Shown here in pieces: positions 1-7,685 of a DNA stretch of 22,694 bases. The stretch lies in the NCBI GenBank assembly GCA_002435365.1, contig DJMM01000035.1, positions 50,713 through 73,406 of the forward strand, in the 5' to 3' direction. The notes below the pieces were generated by a model. The model did no database searches, was not told the origin of the DNA, and was given only the letters and a program-made list of their open reading frames with translations. The position numbers and the translations under genes were made by a program. Position 1 is the stretch's first letter; every line of letters begins with the position of its first letter. The DNA is from Ignavibacteriales bacterium UBA6490. Its GTDB lineage: Bacteria > Bacteroidota > Ignavibacteria > Ignavibacteriales > Ignavibacteriaceae.

Positions 1-153
1 GTCGCCACCATAGAGGTTCCCGAAGGTCAGGGTGCAATAGCATCGTGGGACCAGGTATCGGATTACGCTCAGTATGTGGAAAGCGGAATATATATCTATC
101 ACATTGAATCACAAACAGGCAGCAGAACCGGCAAGTTTGCTATTATAAGATAA
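1..153 (+). CDS. C-terminal end of a secreted/surface protein (5'-truncated)
   Basis: This is an open frame from the first base to a TAA stop, giving the last 50 residues of a protein whose start lies outside the window. The tail contains SGIYIYHIES followed by TGSRTGKFAIIR. A 'SGIYxYxI... GKFxxIR' ending of this kind is common at the C-terminus of large secreted proteins in Ignavibacteria and relatives, where it forms a short beta-sandwich (FlgD-like or type IX secretion-like) tail. The stop lies 5 bp before the PorV/PorQ-like gene, so the two are probably co-transcribed, which fits a secreted or surface role. The main domain is unknown because it is not present. The reading frame is secure; the secretion role is inferred from the tail and the neighbour. 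Confidence 0.75.
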   Translation, partial: VATIEVPEGQGAIASWDQVSDYAQYVESGIYIYHIESQTGSRTGKFAIIR

Positions 154-158
154 AATTC

Positions 159-1118
159 ATGAAGATAATCGGTTTATTAAAAATAATATTGTTAGCAGTG
201 CTTTTATCAACCGGCACCGCAGAATCACAGGAGTTCAAGAAAACATCCACGGCCGGATTTGTCTTTCTGCAGCTTCCCATATCGGCAAGAAGTGCAGCAA
301 TGGGTGAAGCATCCATAAGTCTTTCCGATCTGAATTCAGATGCCATATTTATTAACCCTGCATCCGCGGGAAATATTACTAATTCTCATTCTTTTTCTGT
401 AAGCTATTCGCCCTGGATTGCAGATATCAGGCATTATGTGGCATCATATTCATATAACAGTCCGGCAGGGGTATTTTCCGCCGGTGCAATTCTTCTCGAT
501 TACGGATCTATGCAGCATACGGTTATTCCGACATCGCAGAGCCAGGGATTATACACTGTACTGGGTACATTCGAAGCCAGATCACTGGCAGTGGGATTAA
601 GTTATTCAAGAATGCTGACGGAAAGATTTTCCTTCGGCGTGGCGGGAAAATATGTACAGGAGAAAATATACGTATACGAAGCATCAAACTTTCTTTTCGA
701 CGGAGGAGTTATATACAATACAGGATTCAATTCATTAAGAATTGCTGCCACTTTCCAGAACTTTGGTGTAGAATCCAAATTCATTAATGATGTTTTCAAG
801 ATGCCTACTGTACTTAAGCTTGGATTGTCAGCAGAGCTGCTGGGAAGTATGGATACGGAATACAGACTAACACTGTGCGGCGAAGCGATACATCCTAACG
901 ATGGAAATGAGAGAGTTAACCTGGGTGCGGAATTCTGCTGGATGAATATCATATCCCTGCGCGGGGGCTATAAATTCTTTTATGATGAAGAGAGTTACTC
1001 GGCAGGTATCGGCATTAAAACTGGATCGGCGTATCCTTTGAATTTTGATTTTGCTTATGCCGATTACGGCAGGCTTGGTGATGTAATCCGCCTAACTATT
1101 AATATCGGCATGCTATGA
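159..1118 (+). CDS. PorV/PorQ family outer-membrane beta-barrel protein
   Basis: The 319-aa protein starts with a typical Sec signal peptide (MKIIGLLKIILLAVLLSTGTA, cleavage near residues 22-24). It continues with the family hallmark 'FLQLPISARSAAMGEA' and 'INPAS' near residues 36-70, where the PorV/PorQ/UPF0164 group has its conserved N-terminal segment. The rest is amphipathic, strand-rich and glycine/aromatic-rich sequence, as in an outer-membrane barrel related to FadL. In true type IX secretion systems PorV carries substrates from the translocon to the attachment complex; paralogues in Ignavibacteria are many and mostly unassigned. It follows a secreted-protein C-terminus by 5 bp and overlaps the next gene by 4 bp (ATGA), so it sits inside a translationally coupled surface operon. 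The family call is strong; a direct transport role for the upstream protein is inference. Confidence 0.85.
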   Translation: MKIIGLLKIILLAVLLSTGTAESQEFKKTSTAGFVFLQLPISARSAAMGEASISLSDLNSDAIFINPASAGNITNSHSFSVSYSPWIADIRHYVASYSYNSPAGVFSAGAILLDYGSMQHTVIPTSQSQGLYTVLGTFEARSLAVGLSYSRMLTERFSFGVAGKYVQEKIYVYEASNFLFDGGVIYNTGFNSLRIAATFQNFGVESKFINDVFKMPTVLKLGLSAELLGSMDTEYRLTLCGEAIHPNDGNERVNLGAEFCWMNIISLRGGYKFFYDEESYSAGIGIKTGSAYPLNFDFAYADYGRLGDVIRLTINIGML

Positions 1119-1834
1119 AATTACTTTTATTAATCTCATTATCTTTATTTATAATGAATGAATCAGCCGCACAGATACAATCTGCTGAACTGTATGTCGC
1201 ATATTCAGCCCCTTTATCCAAAAGACTATCGGTAAGCACAATAAACGGGGTTGGCGGAGGACTTGAGATCAATATAAAGGTATACGACTTTCTTTCAGTC
1301 AGCATTTCGGGAGGCTACGGTCTTTATAGTCTGCAGCAGGACGATGCAATTGCGCAATGGAACTGGAAATTCTGGGAGCAGCGGTACAGGGGGATAGTAA
1401 GAGCGGATACTGCAGCAGATCCCAACCTTAAAGCATCCTTGAATCCGGTTCAGAAAATGGATGCTATTCCGTTGATAATTAGAATTAATGGACTGTTCTC
1501 AATATCAGACGGATTAACCATCAAACCATCTGCAGGTGCAGGAGTCCTTTTTTATACAAGAAGAATGTACCTGCACGAGTACTGGGAGAAAAAATTTACC
1601 TCTGCTGACTATACATTCGAATATGATTTCAGAAATTTTGCACAGGATAAGACCGGAAATCCCTTTTTACTCAGTACCGGGGTGGATATCGATTACGCAG
1701 TAACTGATTATCTGAGTCTTAATACTGGTTTTAGCTATATAAAGATCGCCGCTACGCCAGGCAAATACGGGTATTCGGAATTCCCCTTTGACGATGAAGT
1801 ATATATAAGAATTGGACTAAATTTTCTTTATTAA
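1115..1834 (+). CDS. Small outer-membrane beta-barrel protein, unrecognised
   Basis: The 239-aa protein has a clear signal peptide (MKLLLLISLSLFIMNESAAQ, cleavage after the alanine pair near residue 19). It then shows alternating hydrophobic/polar strands with several Gly-aromatic turns and a C-terminal 'GLNFLY', the terminal aromatic signature used for barrel insertion. Size and pattern suggest a barrel of about 8-10 strands in the outer membrane. I do not recognise a named family. Its ATG overlaps the PorV/PorQ-like stop (ATGA), implying coupled translation with that gene, and the next gene begins 3 bp after its stop. It may be an accessory surface protein of the same unit. Membership of the barrel class is inferred from sequence pattern only. 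Confidence 0.8.
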   Translation: MKLLLLISLSLFIMNESAAQIQSAELYVAYSAPLSKRLSVSTINGVGGGLEINIKVYDFLSVSISGGYGLYSLQQDDAIAQWNWKFWEQRYRGIVRADTAADPNLKASLNPVQKMDAIPLIIRINGLFSISDGLTIKPSAGAGVLFYTRRMYLHEYWEKKFTSADYTFEYDFRNFAQDKTGNPFLLSTGVDIDYAVTDYLSLNTGFSYIKIAATPGKYGYSEFPFDDEVYIRIGLNFLY

Positions 1835-1837
1835 AGT

Positions 1838-2539
1838 ATGAAATTAATAATTAAGTATCTTTTCCCGGTTATTTTTGTATTCTCTCCATATTTACCTGCT
1901 CAGAATTATTTTGCCGGTGCAGAAGGATCACTATTGCTGCCGCTGTCGTCGTTGAGCGGCAGGTTTGAATCTGCACCTGCATTTGCGGTATACTTCGGGA
2001 AGGAAGTAAGCTCGCAATGGAAATGGACAGGTAAACTGGAATTCTTCAAGTTCGACAGAATAAATAAGGATAACTATTTTATAAAAAGGAAAATCCAGCT
2101 GAATAATATAGAAACCGATCTCTCCCTTCCACTGCCCGACACAACAATGGAGTTAAGTGCTGTCGGAATATCGGCTAATGCAGATTACAATATATTAAGG
2201 ACAGACTTTATAAACATCAGCGCCGGATTCGGGTTTGGCATATACAGATGGGAAAGTACCCTGGGTTCATTTCACGATACTCTCTACTATGATAATAACG
2301 GGGACCGGATAATCGCAGAAGTTTTGAAGATACCCGCCGTGAAACAGCTGGACTGGAGCGGCGGATTCAGTGCAGGAGTTAATGTTGATATTCATTTGTT
2401 CGGACCGCTTTGGTTTAATGCAGGAGCCAGTTATAAAAATATAATTGGTGAATTATGGGCTGTTCTGTCTCTGGATATGGAAAATATAAGTACCTTCCAG
2501 ATGTTTCAGACTAAAGCCGGGTTATATATTAACTTGTGA
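1838..2539 (+). CDS. Small outer-membrane beta-barrel protein, unrecognised
   Basis: The 233-aa protein begins with a signal peptide (MKLIIKYLFPVIFVFSPYLPAQ, cleavage close to residue 21), followed by 'YFAGAEGSLLLPLSSLSGRFESA', a start typical of OmpA-like or OMP_b-brl-type barrels. Repeated amphipathic strands (for example ISAGFGFGIYRW, WFNAGASYKNIIG) run to the end, which finishes 'AGLYINL' rather than on an aromatic residue. The central 90-115 region carries a polar loop rich in Asp and Thr. It lies 3 bp after the previous barrel gene and is the last gene of the operon; no rho-independent terminator with a T-run follows. It is not obviously a paralogue of its upstream neighbour beyond the shared architecture. 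Function is unknown. Confidence 0.8.
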   Translation: MKLIIKYLFPVIFVFSPYLPAQNYFAGAEGSLLLPLSSLSGRFESAPAFAVYFGKEVSSQWKWTGKLEFFKFDRINKDNYFIKRKIQLNNIETDLSLPLPDTTMELSAVGISANADYNILRTDFINISAGFGFGIYRWESTLGSFHDTLYYDNNGDRIIAEVLKIPAVKQLDWSGGFSAGVNVDIHLFGPLWFNAGASYKNIIGELWAVLSLDMENISTFQMFQTKAGLYINL

Positions 2540-2619
2540 TATCTGCATTAATATAAAACATTCCATCGAGCATCATTCTTATATAATATTTCTCCTTTAA
2601 TCAGCTGCTGGTCAATAAG

Positions 2620-2635
2620 GTTGTCCTGGGACAAC
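2620..2635. repeat. Short perfect inverted repeat GTTGTCC-TG-GGACAAC
   Basis: Two 7-bp arms flank a 2-bp centre in the gap between the barrel operon and the ABM-like gene, about 70 bp before the latter's ATG. The near-continuous symmetry suits a dimeric regulator site better than an RNA hairpin. No regulator can be named. Confidence 0.35.
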
Positions 2636-2638
2636 ATA

Positions 2639-2672
2639 AATTCCGGTCAAAATTTTATTTTAACCGGGAATT
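2639..2672. repeat. Imperfect hairpin in leader of the ABM-like gene
   Basis: AATTC-CGGTCAAAA on the left pairs with TTTTAACCGGGAATT on the right around a 5-nt TTTTA loop, with one bulged base. The arms are 14-15 nt. No T-run follows, so it is a poor intrinsic terminator. It ends about 30 bp before the ATG at 2705 and may be a leader structure or operator. Confidence 0.35.
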
Positions 2673-2695
2673 CAATCAATTAAAATCAAGGAAAA

Positions 2696-2699
2696 GGAG
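2696..2699 (+). promoter_or_regulatory. Shine-Dalgarno GGAG that fixes the start of the 97-aa gene
   Basis: AAAAGGAG lies 5 nt before ATG at 2705. An in-frame GTG at 2699 overlaps the GGAG itself and so cannot use it, which favours the ATG as the start. Confidence 0.7.
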
Positions 2700-2704
2700 T
2701 GATC

Positions 2705-2998
2705 ATGTATCTTGTACGGGATGTATTAAACACTAAACCAGGTAAGGCCAAAGAACTTGTTGCTAAGTTTAAAAGTGCTGCGCCCAGTATGGAAAAAGCA
2801 GGTTACCGTAATCTGAAAATAATGACCGATATTGTTGCTGACTACTGGACTGTGGTATTGCAGTATGAAATGGAGGATCTTTCTGATTTCGCAAATAGAA
2901 TGAGGACTGCGACAGGGGAGAAGGAAGTGCAGAACATAATGAAAGGCTACATGGAACTTCTGAACGGCGGGCGCAGAGAAATCTTTCTTATTGAATAA
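2705..2998 (+). CDS. ABM/NIPSNAP-like small dimeric alpha-beta barrel protein
   Basis: The 97-aa soluble protein begins MYLVRDVLNTKPGKAKELV and contains a pattern of strand-helix-strand-strand-helix. It has a 'KPGKAKELVAKFKSA' first helix, a central 'YWTVVLQYEMEDL' strand pair and a C-terminal 'GGRREIFLIE' strand. Length and pattern match the ferredoxin-like ABM/NIPSNAP superfamily of homodimeric barrels, which includes haem-degrading or quinol monooxygenases as well as many members of unknown role. No cofactor-binding residues can be assigned with confidence. The ATG is chosen because GGAG lies at ideal spacing before it. The gene stands alone between the surface operon and fumC, with AT-rich leaders on both sides. 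Cytoplasmic location is inferred from the absence of a signal peptide. Confidence 0.7.
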   Translation: MYLVRDVLNTKPGKAKELVAKFKSAAPSMEKAGYRNLKIMTDIVADYWTVVLQYEMEDLSDFANRMRTATGEKEVQNIMKGYMELLNGGRREIFLIE

Positions 2999-3052
2999 AA
3001 TATGTTCCTATATTTATAATTGATGCTGTTATTTGAAATCCATTTTATTAAA

Positions 3053-3072
3053 TTGAATAATTAAATATTCAA
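3053..3072. repeat. Inverted repeat TTGAATA-N6-TATTCAA upstream of fumC
   Basis: Perfect 7-bp arms flank a 6-bp AT spacer, ending 37 bp before the fumC ATG. This geometry could be a regulator site or a weak leader hairpin. The region is very AT-rich, so chance symmetry is possible. Confidence 0.3.
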
Positions 3073-3109
3073 CTAATTAAAAGTAATTATTTAAAATTAT
3101 AGAGGCTTT

Positions 3110-4501
3110 ATGGACTTTAGGATTGAAACTGACAGTATGGGCCAGATTAAAGTTCCCGTAAATAAATATTACGGTGCACAAACCGCTCGTTCACTCATGA
3201 ACTTTAAAATCGGTGGTGAAACTTTCCCCAGAGAATTAATAAGAGCTTTGGGCATACTAAAAAAGGCAGCTGCAATTACCAACCAGGAACTTGGGCTGCT
3301 TCCTTCCGAGAAGGCAGATCTGATCATCAAAGCTGCCGATGAAGTAATTGACGGCAAACTCGATGAACATTTTCCGCTGGTGGTCTGGCAGACCGGCAGC
3401 GGCACACAAACCAATATGAATGTTAATGAGGTTATCAGCAACCGCGCTATTGAAATGACCGACGGACAAATGGGCAGCAAAAAACCGATTCATCCAAACG
3501 ACGATGTTAATAAAGCACAGTCATCCAATGATACATTCCCAACTGCCATGCATATAGCCGCAGTTGAAGAAGCACACCGCCGTTTAATTCCAATGGTTAC
3601 CAGGCTCAGAGATGAACTTGATTCTAAATCAAAAGAGTTTAATGACATTATAAAAATTGGACGAACCCACCTGATGGATGCAGTACCGTTGACACTGGGA
3701 CAGGAATTTTCAGGCTACGTGCAGATGCTTACAAATGGACTGGCCAGAATTGATGCCGCCCTCCCTCGTCTGAATGAACTTGCCTTAGGAGGAACAGCTG
3801 TAGGAACGGGACTAAATACACATCCGCAGTTCGCTGTGAAAGCAGCAGAAAAAATAGCTGAACTTACCGGAAAGAAATTTGTATCCGCTCCTAATAAATT
3901 TGAGGCACTGGCAACCCACGATGCACTGGTTGAGTTCCATGGCGTTCTTAAAACCCTCGCTGCATCATTGATGAAAATTGCAAATGATATTAGATGGCTT
4001 GGATCGGGTCCCCGTTCCGGAATCGGCGAACTTCTGCTCCCGGAGAATGAACCTGGAAGTTCTATTATGCCAGGCAAAGTAAATCCCACACAATCCGAAG
4101 CAATGACAATGGTCTGCGCCCAGGTGCTCGGAAATGATGTATCTGTAAATATAGGCGGAGCGATGGGCAACTTTGAGTTGAACGTATTTAAACCTGTTAT
4201 CATTTTTAATACTCTGCAGTCAATAAGATTAATTTCGGATGCCTGTGAAAGCTTTACGGATAATTGCGTTGCCGGTATAGAAGCGGCAAAAGATAACATC
4301 AGGAAGCACATGGAAAATTCCCTTATGCTTGTTACTGCGTTGAATCCCCATATAGGTTATGATAACGCTGCTAAAGTAGCTAAAAAAGCTCATAAGGAAA
4401 ATAAAACCCTTAAGGAGGCTGCTGTCGAGCTGGGGCTGCTTACTGCTGAAAAATTCGATGAAGTGGTTAGACCGGAAAAAATGACCGGACCTAAATCGTA
4501 G
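3110..4501 (+). CDS. fumC: Fumarate hydratase class II
   Basis: The 463-aa cytoplasmic enzyme interconverts fumarate and L-malate in the citric acid cycle; class II enzymes need no iron-sulphur cluster. It shows the full set of superfamily signatures: TGSGTQTNMNVNEVISNRA near residues 95-113, the SSND segment near 138-141, GRTHLMDAVPLTLGQEF near 184-200 with the conserved His at about 187, and the fumarase/aspartase loop GSSIMPGKVNPTQ at about 316-328 with the catalytic serine pair. Length matches the family (about 460-465 aa). The start has a GAGG Shine-Dalgarno at 3101-3104. The gene appears monocistronic and ends at a strong hairpin terminator. Fumarase rather than aspartase is preferred because of the close match to FumC around the GSSIMPGKVNPTQ loop and the N-terminal FRIETDSMG(Q/E) opening. 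Confidence 0.97.
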   Translation: MDFRIETDSMGQIKVPVNKYYGAQTARSLMNFKIGGETFPRELIRALGILKKAAAITNQELGLLPSEKADLIIKAADEVIDGKLDEHFPLVVWQTGSGTQTNMNVNEVISNRAIEMTDGQMGSKKPIHPNDDVNKAQSSNDTFPTAMHIAAVEEAHRRLIPMVTRLRDELDSKSKEFNDIIKIGRTHLMDAVPLTLGQEFSGYVQMLTNGLARIDAALPRLNELALGGTAVGTGLNTHPQFAVKAAEKIAELTGKKFVSAPNKFEALATHDALVEFHGVLKTLAASLMKIANDIRWLGSGPRSGIGELLLPENEPGSSIMPGKVNPTQSEAMTMVCAQVLGNDVSVNIGGAMGNFELNVFKPVIIFNTLQSIRLISDACESFTDNCVAGIEAAKDNIRKHMENSLMLVTALNPHIGYDNAAKVAKKAHKENKTLKEAAVELGLLTAEKFDEVVRPEKMTGPKS

Positions 4502-4515
4502 TTCTTGGGTAAAAT

Positions 4516-4553
4516 AAAAAAGGATTTACAGGTTTACTGTAAATCCTTTTTTT
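4516..4553. terminator. Bidirectional intrinsic terminator between fumC and the RND operon
   Basis: AAAAAAGGATTTACA pairs perfectly with TGTAAATCCTTTTTT around an 8-nt loop. The A-run and T-run on the outer ends give a U-tract in either transcription direction. It lies 15 bp after the fumC stop and 9 bp beyond the end of the convergent RND gene, so it can serve both. Confidence 0.92.
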
Positions 4554-4561
4554 ATTAATTC

Positions 4562-7500
4562 TTATTTGGAATCTTCCTCTTCTCTTTTTCTTCTCCTGTG
4601 GATAAAAGCTTTTACTCTGTCGCCGGCACGTTCAAAAAGTATATAGAGCACCGGGATTACCAGAAGAGTTAGCAGTGTTGTTGTTGTCAATCCGCCGATT
4701 ACTGCACGAGCCAGTGGTGACCATGTCTCCGAACCCGAACCTATTTCAAGAGCAAGAGGAACCATACCAAAAATTGTTGTAAGCGCTGTCATTAAAACGG
4801 GACGCATTCTTGCAACGCTTCCCTTCTCCACTGCTTCATATAATTCTGTGCCTTTGCGACGCTGCTGGTTTATATAATCCACCAGAACAATTCCGTTGTT
4901 GACTGCTATACCCACAAGCATTACCAGTCCCACTAATGCCATTACACTTATTGTGGTTCCGGTTATAAAAAGAAAACCGAACACTCCGATAACTGATAGC
5001 GGTACTGTAAATAATATAATAAACGGATCGACCAGCGACTCAAACTGCGCTGCCATTATCATATATACAAGAAGTATGGCTGCAAGGAAAGCCAGGCCAA
5101 GATAGAAGAATGCTTCCTGCTGGTCTTCAGCAGTACCACCTATAATTACCTGGTAATCGGAAGATATCGGTGTTTCATCGATGATCCGGTTGATCTCAGA
5201 AACTGCCGCCGAAAGATCAATACCTGATAACCCTGTACCGACTGAAACAAATCTGTTCTGGTTTTCCCTGAAAACAGTCGGCGCTGCCTCCTCCTGCTTT
5301 ATCGTGGCAATATCCTTTAAAGTAATCATCGAACCGGCAGGAAGCGGTATATTGAGATTTTCAATGGATTCTTTCCTATTGCGGAATTGTTTGTCGAACT
5401 GGATCCTTATATCAAATTCATCCCCCTTTTCACGCAATGTAGCGACAACCTTGCCTTGTATTGCTGTGGATATATTTGAAGCAACCTGAAATGCGGAAAG
5501 ATGGTAAGTGTTCAGCAAATCGGTATTAAGATGCACCTGGAGCTCCGGTGAAGTTTCCTTAACGTTAAGTGCAATATCCACGAATCCTTCAACCTTCTGC
5601 ATTTTTTCTTTTATCTGGTTGGCGATGGATAATGCTCCATCCAGGTCAAAACCGAGCACCTTGACCTCAATGTCTTTTTCCATGGAGAAACTGCCCCCTT
5701 CCTGGAATACGTAAGTGATGCCGGGAATTTTATTTAATCGTTTCCTCCACAGATCAGAAATTTCAAACTGAGTCCGCTTTCGCTCTGTTAAAGGCACAAG
5801 TTTTATGAATAATTCAATAGTGCTTGCAGTTGTTCCAAATGCACCAAGCCCCTCCCGCTGACCGAACATTATGGAAATGGATTCGAGCTCTTCAGGCTCA
5901 ATCACGTCTTTTGAAATATCTTCGAGCTGGTAAACAATAAGCCTTGTCTTCTCGATGGGACTCCCGGATGGCGCCTCAACTATAAGATTAATAAATCCCT
6001 GATCTGTTTTCGGCAGGAATTCTCCGCCAAGCTGCGATGCTAATACCAGCGATAAGATAAAGGCCCCTGCCACCGATCCCAGTACTGTTTTCTTATGTCC
6101 CAGTGACCATACCAGGATTCTGTTATAAGATGAAGAAAGATTTTCAATTACCGCTCCCATTCTGCCTTTTAACCATGATAATTTTCCTTTACCCTCTTTT
6201 TTATAAAGTTTTAAAACATTTGCCGACATCATGGGTACCAGGGTAAGCGCCACAACAAGTGAAACAATTAGACTGAAGGTAATGGTAAGCACCATGTCCT
6301 TGAATAACTGACCGGTAATATTCGGTACGAACAAAACCGGAAGGAATACCGCAATAGTTGTTAATGTCGATGCAGTGATTGCCATCCCAACTTCAGACGA
6401 GCCTTCATCAGCAGCTAAGGCGCGGTTTTTACCCATCTCCCGGTGCCTGTAAATATTTTCAAGCACGACGATTGAATTATCTACAAGCATACCGACTGCC
6501 AGTGCCAGACCCGCCATCGAAATTATATTCAGGGTAACATTTGCGGCATATAAAACCGCAAATGTAACAACCACCGAAACCGGCATTGAAATACCCATTA
6601 TTATGCTGCCCCGGAGGTTTCCGAGAAAAATGTAAATGATCAGAAAAGCAAATATGAATGCATAAAACGCCGTATTTCCAAGATTATTTACAGATCTTAA
6701 AATAAAATCGGACTGTGCCCAGATTACATTGAATTTGGTTCCCTGCGGAAGCTGTTCTGTAATATCAGGTAGCGATTCTCTTAGTTTTTGCGTGGTCTGA
6801 ACAGTGTTGGCATCAGATTGTTTGTTTATCATTATCATAATACCTTCACCGTAATCAGCTCTGGCCTCGGTTGCATATTCAACAAAACCGTCTTCAACAG
6901 ATGCAACATCACGGACATATATTGTTTTGCCGCCCCGGACGGTTACTGTTGTGTTTTTGATCTGGTCAATGGATGTAAATTCACTTAATAACCTCAGCTG
7001 AAATGTTTTTTCAGGAGTCTTGATTGTGCCTCCCGGCTGTATACCCCTGGCAGTAGTAAGTGCCATAGCAATATCGTTCGGGGATAAACCGAAAGAAGAT
7101 AAAAGAGTAGGATTTATATCAACATTTATCTGACGCTGCAATCCTCCCACAGTCTGAACAGATGCAACACCCGGAATTCTTTCAATAAGAGGTTCAATTT
7201 TCTCTTCGGATAACCTGCGTAATTCCGATTGTCCAAGATAAGCTGAACTCAAGCTCAGGAAAATAATCGGGCTCATTGAAGGATCGAATACAAACACCAG
7301 CGGATCACCTGCATCCTGGGGAAGAAAATCGCTGATGAAGTCGATGCTTTTTCTGATATCCGCTTCAGCCTGGTTCATGTCTGTGCCGTATTTGAATTCC
7401 AGCGTGATGATCGAGGAACCGGTAAATGACTGCGAATTAACTTTCTCAATATTCTCGACACGCGAGACTGCTTCTTCAAGTGGACGCGTTAAAAGATTTT

Positions 7501-7678
7501 CAACATCCTGGGGACCCACACCGGAGTAGCTTGTTATAACACCGGCAATCGGGAACTGAATGTCTGGAAAGAAATCTATTTTCAATTGCGTAAAAGCAAA
7601 AAAGCTGAAGCTGAGAACGACAGCATAAAACATCAGAAGCGTTATCTGCCGTTTTATGGAAAATTTGGTTAATAACAT
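4562..7678 (-). CDS. RND efflux transporter, HAE1 (AcrB-like) inner-membrane pump
   Basis: The 1038-aa protein has the two-fold RND layout: one membrane helix at residues 11-31, a large periplasmic porter loop, six helices around 335-495, then a second helix at about 530-548, a second loop and six helices from about 857 to 1015. Family motifs include FFPDI near 36-40, GLALAVGMLVDNSIVVLENI around 390-409 and GIAVNNGIVLVDY around 923-935. It should export hydrophobic or amphiphilic toxic compounds using proton flow. Of the AcrB relay residues, the first Asp is kept (D400) but the second is Asn (N401), and the TM10 Lys position appears to be Asn (N927/N928), as in a subset of HAE1 pumps. It is last in an operon with adaptor and TolC-like genes. 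The ATG starts 8 bp beyond the adaptor stop with no strong Shine-Dalgarno. Substrate is unknown. Confidence 0.95.
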   Translation of the reverse strand: MLLTKFSIKRQITLLMFYAVVLSFSFFAFTQLKIDFFPDIQFPIAGVITSYSGVGPQDVENLLTRPLEEAVSRVENIEKVNSQSFTGSSIITLEFKYGTDMNQAEADIRKSIDFISDFLPQDAGDPLVFVFDPSMSPIIFLSLSSAYLGQSELRRLSEEKIEPLIERIPGVASVQTVGGLQRQINVDINPTLLSSFGLSPNDIAMALTTARGIQPGGTIKTPEKTFQLRLLSEFTSIDQIKNTTVTVRGGKTIYVRDVASVEDGFVEYATEARADYGEGIMIMINKQSDANTVQTTQKLRESLPDITEQLPQGTKFNVIWAQSDFILRSVNNLGNTAFYAFIFAFLIIYIFLGNLRGSIIMGISMPVSVVVTFAVLYAANVTLNIISMAGLALAVGMLVDNSIVVLENIYRHREMGKNRALAADEGSSEVGMAITASTLTTIAVFLPVLFVPNITGQLFKDMVLTITFSLIVSLVVALTLVPMMSANVLKLYKKEGKGKLSWLKGRMGAVIENLSSSYNRILVWSLGHKKTVLGSVAGAFILSLVLASQLGGEFLPKTDQGFINLIVEAPSGSPIEKTRLIVYQLEDISKDVIEPEELESISIMFGQREGLGAFGTTASTIELFIKLVPLTERKRTQFEISDLWRKRLNKIPGITYVFQEGGSFSMEKDIEVKVLGFDLDGALSIANQIKEKMQKVEGFVDIALNVKETSPELQVHLNTDLLNTYHLSAFQVASNISTAIQGKVVATLREKGDEFDIRIQFDKQFRNRKESIENLNIPLPAGSMITLKDIATIKQEEAAPTVFRENQNRFVSVGTGLSGIDLSAAVSEINRIIDETPISSDYQVIIGGTAEDQQEAFFYLGLAFLAAILLVYMIMAAQFESLVDPFIILFTVPLSVIGVFGFLFITGTTISVMALVGLVMLVGIAVNNGIVLVDYINQQRRKGTELYEAVEKGSVARMRPVLMTALTTIFGMVPLALEIGSGSETWSPLARAVIGGLTTTTLLTLLVIPVLYILFERAGDRVKAFIHRRRKREEEDSK

Positions 7679-7685
7679 ATACTGC

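Noticed and set aside
3715..4311. 198-aa open frame on the minus strand
   Set aside because: It lies wholly inside fumC on the opposite strand, has a Ser/Pro-rich composition typical of antisense frames and no known family pattern.
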